From contig OX638330.1 of NCBI GenBank assembly GCA_951812725.1, positions 3,575,405 through 3,639,404 on the forward strand: a stretch of 64,000 bases of DNA, written 5' to 3'. The DNA comes from an uncultured Caldilineaceae bacterium (GTDB taxonomy: Bacteria; Chloroflexota; Anaerolineae; Caldilineales; Caldilineaceae). The position numbers were made by a program, and so were the translations under genes. Numbering within the stretch: position 1 is the stretch's first letter; the number at the start of each line of letters is the position of its first letter. The notes beneath the pieces are model-generated. The model searched no databases. It saw only the letters and a list, made by a program, of their open reading frames with translations, and was not told where the DNA came from. Below are positions 61,905 to 64,000 of the stretch, one piece after another.

Positions 61905-63979
61905 GGGTTAGTCTCCTGCATGAGGAGGGTTGGGCTTCGAAGCGAAGAAAGCCGCTGACGTAACTCCTCTTGGTTTTCCCGAAAGGCTGCGCTTGTCCCC
62001 GCAACCAGATCGAAGCATAGGGTCTCGCGCCCCGTGCCAGTGACACCATCAAGTGCTGTAGAGTTGATCGTCTCACCTGCGTCCGGCAATAGTAACCACA
62101 AACGCCTCATCCGACCTTCGACCCCAAGCATCTGCGTTTCTGGGCTTTTGTCTGCCATAGGCTGGAATTCTTTCTCCGAGGCAAACAAGACCGTGTTCAT
62201 GCAGCGCACAGTATGGAACGCTGGCCTCGGGTTGGATAAACGATCCAACAATCCGTGGTTGATGTCACCAGTGCGGTCCAAGTCCACGAGGGGATCGAGG
62301 AAAAGGCGACAGCCACTGTGCAGGGCCGCGGCAAGAACAGCCTCCGCAGCGCGGTTCGCTTGGGCATCCTCGTCAAGGCCCGGCAGTTGAACCACGAAAT
62401 CGAAATGGCCGATCTGGCTCAGAGCATCCCGGCGAATGAACTCCTGCATCGCCTCCCAAGGACGGACGTGAGAGTCCACGTGGCACAACACACGATCTAT
62501 GTGCGTATCGTGCTGGAGCAAATGCTGGTTCAATTCTGCCAATTCCGTGGCGCGGTAACCGACACGCGCCCGGGGATGATACTTTCCCGGTGAACGCTCC
62601 AGGGCCAACAAGGGGGCAAGAGTCACTGGGATATCGAGTTGGTCACGACAGCGCATAATCTGCCGCAAGCAGTTCTCTTCTGGCCACAGCGTTCCTGGAA
62701 GCTGCACCTCAATCGCATCTATCTGATCCCGGTAACGCGACACAACCTCAGTGAGCCGGAGTCTGTCCGACCATAGCCACACGAACGAGACCTGTAGGCC
62801 CTCGTCCCGCGCCATGGCCAGGCGCTGGCGCTGCAGCCCGTTTTCCAAGTCGGAGGCGGGAGCCCGGAGGTGACGGGCACCGAGTTCCATACAGGCGAGA
62901 AACGGATAATCGTTGCGTACTTGATCGCGGACCGAGTCGGGCCAGGCTATTACTCCATCCACGGCTTGGGTAAGTGGGAGACGCAAATAGACCCCAATGG
63001 GCGAGTTGGGGAGGTCACGGGAGATGCGTGTAACCAGGCGACGGGTCTGTCCTTCAGCAGGAGCTGGCTCGGTTTCACCACCTGTGCGCACCAAATGGGC
63101 GCAAGCTCCGTCCTTATGCACCCGGACAAGATAGAAACCTAATTTGGCAAGGTCGTTCTTGCCTTGGTCGGGAGGAAGGATGGAAAAGACCTCATAGAAT
63201 CCTGGTCGCGTGGTGGTCGTGGACGGCACCGAGAGGAGGCGCGTGTCGTCCACGCGGTTGAAGGCCGCGAAGTGCATATGTCCCGAGAACAGCAACTCCA
63301 CCTTGTGCTTACGTAGCAACCCCAACAGCCAGCCGCGCGCCGGTTCGTCGAGGTTGTCGTAATAGCCCAAGCCCGGCTCATGCTCACCTGCGAAGAAAGG
63401 CGGCATATGCAAGAAAGTGAAAACACGCTGCCCGGTATGCTCATCCAGATCGGATTCAAGCCATCGTTTCTGTTCTTCTGCCTCGGGGAGCGGCCCATTC
63501 ATGATTTGGGAGTTCAGGAATACACAGTGTATCCCCTGCCGGTCAAAGCTGTACCAAGAGCGCCCAAACTGGTCATGCCATTCTGCCAGCGAACTCGGCG
63601 TTACCCACTCCGCTGGCATTGTCGGGTCGGGCTTGTCGCCAATATCCATGTTTCCTGGAACGTGGTAGGGCTGCAGTCCACAGCGCCTCAATTGCTGCCG
63701 GGCTGCCTGCCTTGCCTTGACGAAACTTGGCTTCCCGGGATAGTCTTGCGCCAAGTCACCCAGATGGACGACGAAGGAAGTTTCCAAAGCGGCGGCCAGT
63801 CGCAGCGCCCACTCGGCCCGTGCCGGCCACATCCGCGTGAGACGGGGATCCTGCGAGTCATTTCCCGCGGCATATACCTCCGGATCATGAATGAAGTGAG
63901 TGTCGCCGAGCACAACAAACTCAAGTTGTGCGTCCAACAGGAACGAACGGTCAAAAACTGGCGTTGCACTAGATGCCAT
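61901..63979 (-). CDS. Calcineurin-like metallophosphoesterase fused to a large C-terminal domain (N-terminus may extend past the window)
   Basis: 692 residues from the ATG at 63979. The frame is still open at the window edge with GRRALL before it, so the true start could be further out, perhaps a twin-arginine signal. The first ~300 residues hold the phosphoesterase motifs GDTH (D26, H28), HLGDLAQD, VPGNMD, LHMPP and SGHMH. The last ~390 residues form a barrel-like domain with repeated hydrophobic strands (FVVQLPGLDEDAQANR, LFLDPLVDLDRTGDIN) of no family I recognise. A fragment of a second copy of that domain lies at 57621-57660. The first enzyme of the operon may remove a phosphate or phosphodiester group. 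Confidence 0.82.
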   Translation of the reverse strand: MASSATPVFDRSFLLDAQLEFVVLGDTHFIHDPEVYAAGNDSQDPRLTRMWPARAEWALRLAAALETSFVVHLGDLAQDYPGKPSFVKARQAARQQLRRCGLQPYHVPGNMDIGDKPDPTMPAEWVTPSSLAEWHDQFGRSWYSFDRQGIHCVFLNSQIMNGPLPEAEEQKRWLESDLDEHTGQRVFTFLHMPPFFAGEHEPGLGYYDNLDEPARGWLLGLLRKHKVELLFSGHMHFAAFNRVDDTRLLSVPSTTTTRPGFYEVFSILPPDQGKNDLAKLGFYLVRVHKDGACAHLVRTGGETEPAPAEGQTRRLVTRISRDLPNSPIGVYLRLPLTQAVDGVIAWPDSVRDQVRNDYPFLACMELGARHLRAPASDLENGLQRQRLAMARDEGLQVSFVWLWSDRLRLTEVVSRYRDQIDAIEVQLPGTLWPEENCLRQIMRCRDQLDIPVTLAPLLALERSPGKYHPRARVGYRATELAELNQHLLQHDTHIDRVLCHVDSHVRPWEAMQEFIRRDALSQIGHFDFVVQLPGLDEDAQANRAAEAVLAAALHSGCRLFLDPLVDLDRTGDINHGLLDRLSNPRPAFHTVRCMNTVLFASEKEFQPMADKSPETQMLGVEGRMRRLWLLLPDAGETINSTALDGVTGTGRETLCFDLVAGTSAAFRENQEELRQRLSSLRSPTLLMQETNP

Positions 63980-64000
63980 GGATAACAATGCGCGTCGTCC

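Overview
The window looks like a chromosomal contig from a Chloroflexota bacterium, probably Anaerolineae/Caldilineales. This is an inference from the gene set: twin-arginine lipoprotein binding proteins, threonine/proline-rich lipoprotein linkers, a very long CARDB-repeat subtilase, MalFG-type permeases without ATPases, and GC-rich intergenic repeats. No rRNA, tRNA or CRISPR array was seen.

Layout. (1) 1-2.2 kb: C-terminal part of a formate dehydrogenase alpha subunit, an orphan Phd-type antitoxin and FdhD. (2) 2.5-10.1 kb: a 2562-residue secreted subtilase with 15 CARDB repeats. (3) 10.2-11.7 kb: an intergenic repeat and an IS630-type element whose transposase needs a -1 frameshift. (4) 11.8-19.9 kb: a minus-strand sugar-import cluster with two binding proteins, two MalF-type and two MalG-type permeases, a lipoprotein and no ATPase. 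(5) 20.1-26 kb: an MFS exporter, dgkA-ybeY facing obg-nadD, and an S41 protease homologue that lacks the usual catalytic lysine. (6) 26.5-36 kb: a metal-handling block with a lipoprotein, ferritin, a cation diffusion facilitator, two small hypothetical genes, an FTR1-type iron permease with an imelysin/EfeO-like lipoprotein, and two candidate small RNAs. (7) 36.1-38.9 kb: a DUF72 protein and an ammonium transporter with a strong terminator.

(8) 39.3-64 kb is the most unusual part, a 25 kb catabolic island with three arms. The plus-strand arm (39.3-47.3 kb) has a small hypothetical protein, two tandem propeller-type putative glycosidases, a mandelate-racemase-type enzyme, an acetolactate-synthase-like ThDP enzyme and a Gfo/Idh/MocA dehydrogenase. 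A minus-strand arm (53.5-47.5 kb) has an Opp-type binding protein and two permeases, a BNR-repeat protein and a DHDPS-family aldolase. A second minus-strand arm (64-54.7 kb) has a metallophosphoesterase fusion, a Gfo/Idh dehydrogenase, two tandem ketol-acid-reductoisomerase homologues with altered catalytic residues, an amidohydrolase, gene remnants, a frameshifted third propeller protein and a second BNR protein. The arms share paralogous families (three propeller proteins, two BNR, two Gfo/Idh, two KARI-like). Together they suggest import and stepwise breakdown of a modified sugar, sugar acid or small conjugate. Several enzymes (KARI-like, racemase-like, DHDPS-like) lack family-defining residues, so their reactions may be new. 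The arms are separated by repeat-rich DNA at 53.6-54.7 kb.
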